Part shown: positions 63,318 to 64,000 of the stretch, one piece after another | Layout: each line of letters starts with the position of its first letter | Position numbering within the stretch: the stretch's first letter is position 1 | NCBI GenBank assembly: GCA_002347025.1 | Contig: DEAE01000016.1 | Coordinates: 1 to 64,000 of the forward strand | Direction of reading: 5' to 3' | DNA: 64,000 nt | Source: Acidobacteria bacterium UBA2990 | GTDB taxonomy: Bacteria > Acidobacteriota > Vicinamibacteria > Vicinamibacterales > UBA8438 | Translations under genes and position numbers: made by a program | The notes under the pieces: model-generated | Seen by the model: only the letters and a program-made list of their open reading frames with translations | Database searches by the model: none | What the model was told of the DNA's origin: nothing

Positions 63318-63697
63318 GATTTTAACTTTCGAGCCAGGTCAGCCTCTAAGTCAACATGGCGACGCACCCCTGTGAGCTCCTTGGCTGCCCTGTCCAAACG
63401 ACTTTTAACTGCCAGTGCTTGCGATCGAAATGCCGCCGTTACAAGTGACAGATCAGACAACAGCAGCCCGTGAATTAATACTTCATCAGCCTCAAACGAA
63501 GGTCCTTCACCGAGCTGGACAGCCAGACGCCCTGCACGTTGTAACAAAGGCTCAAGCACAGGTTCCATCTCCCGACACATCGTAGCGTCAGGTTCGTCCG
63601 GCATAGCAATGGAGTTAGCAACCCGGACTGCACGAATAGCAGACCGGAGCCTGCAGTCCAATGCCTCAAGACGTTGTTCCAGTGTATTCGCAGCCAT
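63314..63697 (-). CDS. Small helical hypothetical protein
   Basis: A 127-residue, mostly helical protein (LEQRLEALDCRLRSAIRAVRVAN at the start, LDRAAKELTGVRRHVDLEADLARKL at the end). No family recognised. The 4-nt overlap with the FkbM-like paralogue C gene and a shared helical character suggest the two products act together. The frame opens at a TTG (63715); the ATG at 63697 is preferred. It is the first gene of the long minus-strand series. Confidence 0.55.
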   Translation of the reverse strand: MAANTLEQRLEALDCRLRSAIRAVRVANSIAMPDEPDATMCREMEPVLEPLLQRAGRLAVQLGEGPSFEADEVLIHGLLLSDLSLVTAAFRSQALAVKSRLDRAAKELTGVRRHVDLEADLARKLKS

Positions 63698-63853
63698 CGG
63701 ACTAGCAAGATTCAAGCTAGGGTTGGTTGGGTTTCATCTTAAGCCAACGTGCGATTTTACCCCCAACGTCAATTCAAACGGCATGAAAATTGTTGCACCG
63801 AACCTACTGTGCCGATATCGTAGAGAGTGCTGGCAGTTGCCCAACCCATAGCA

Positions 63854-64000
63854 ATGATTTCAGACTTTCTGGCGCTCTTTGGGCTGACATCACTAAGGCA
63901 GCTACATGCTGCCACTGCTCGAGCAGACGAACTCAAGGCTCGCGCCACCGCCTTGCAGGAGCGGCTCGAAGCAACCAAGCAAGACTCCGAACGCTGGAAA
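63854..64000 (+). CDS. Partial gene, coiled-coil N-terminus (runs off the window)
   Basis: From the ATG at 63854 the frame stays open for 49 codons to the window end. The product starts ISDFLALFGLTSLRQLHAAT and continues as a charged heptad-like helix rich in Ala, Glu, Arg and Leu. An in-frame GTG at 63827 is an alternative start. It is divergent from the minus-strand polysaccharide series; the 138-nt space between presumably holds both promoters. No function can be given. Confidence 0.55.
   Translation, partial: MISDFLALFGLTSLRQLHAATARADELKARATALQERLEATKQDSERWK

Noticed and set aside
1..64000. CRISPR array, insertion sequence, integrase or phage genes
   Set aside because: No repeat-spacer pattern, transposase motif or phage-like gene was seen. 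Paralogy in the polysaccharide cluster is gene duplication, not mobile DNA, as far as the sequence shows.

Overview
The window reads as a chromosomal segment of a Gram-negative bacterium. Evidence for this is a LolB-like outer-membrane lipoprotein gene, lipoprotein signal peptides, the MEP isoprenoid pathway and surface-polysaccharide export genes. The complete Na+-translocating NADH:quinone oxidoreductase (NQR) operon suggests a sodium-rich, probably marine, habitat. The order prs-rplY-pth-rpsF-rpsR-rplI-dnaB-alr-radA-ispD, together with the type of polysaccharide genes, makes me think of Acidobacteriota (Vicinamibacteria-like). That placement is inference from gene order and style, not a database result. 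Nearly all genes lie on the minus strand.

Region 1 (1-14.6 kb, minus) is housekeeping: rlmB, a fused ispDF, radA, alr, dnaB, rplI, rpsR, rpsF, pth, rplY, prs, a tRNA-Gln(UUG), ispE, a LolB-like lipoprotein and a long TPR protein. The block TPR-lolB-ispE-tRNA-Gln-prs-rplY-pth matches the order known from pseudomonads.

Region 2 (14.6-20.1 kb) is mixed: a 56-aa Trm112-like zinc protein and a Wzy/WaaL-type ligase on the plus strand, purH on minus, an unknown 171-aa gene, and selA (selenocysteine synthase) on plus.

Region 3 (20.3-29 kb) holds nqrABCDEF-apbE-nqrM on minus, including the small, easily missed maturation gene nqrM. A divergent thiS-thiG pair is on plus. The nqr leader contains a strong intrinsic terminator and overlapping dyads that suggest attenuation or operator control.

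Region 4 (29.2-63.7 kb, minus) is a large, tightly packed surface-polysaccharide cluster in which many neighbours overlap by 4 nt. Its parts are: a WecA/MraY-type initiating transferase; a Wzy/WaaL-type ligase; several GT4 and one GT2 glycosyltransferases; AsnB; a nonulosonic-acid-like module (NeuB-like synthase, CMP-sugar synthetase, KdsC-like HAD phosphatase, plus SDR, aldehyde dehydrogenase and transketolase); a nucleotidyltransferase-methyltransferase fusion; a putative sugar O-methyltransferase; three FkbM-like paralogues; three GT-B paralogues; and an ABC exporter pair.

The most notable feature is a conserved ~300-residue domain that I cannot assign. It occurs at the C-terminus of three neighbouring proteins with unrelated N-terminal partners: a GT2 glycosyltransferase, a GT-B glycosyltransferase, and an ABC ATPase whose catalytic motifs are degenerate. 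This looks like a shared recognition or transferase module linking synthesis to export of one glycan. A divergent partial plus-strand gene with a coiled-coil start closes the window.
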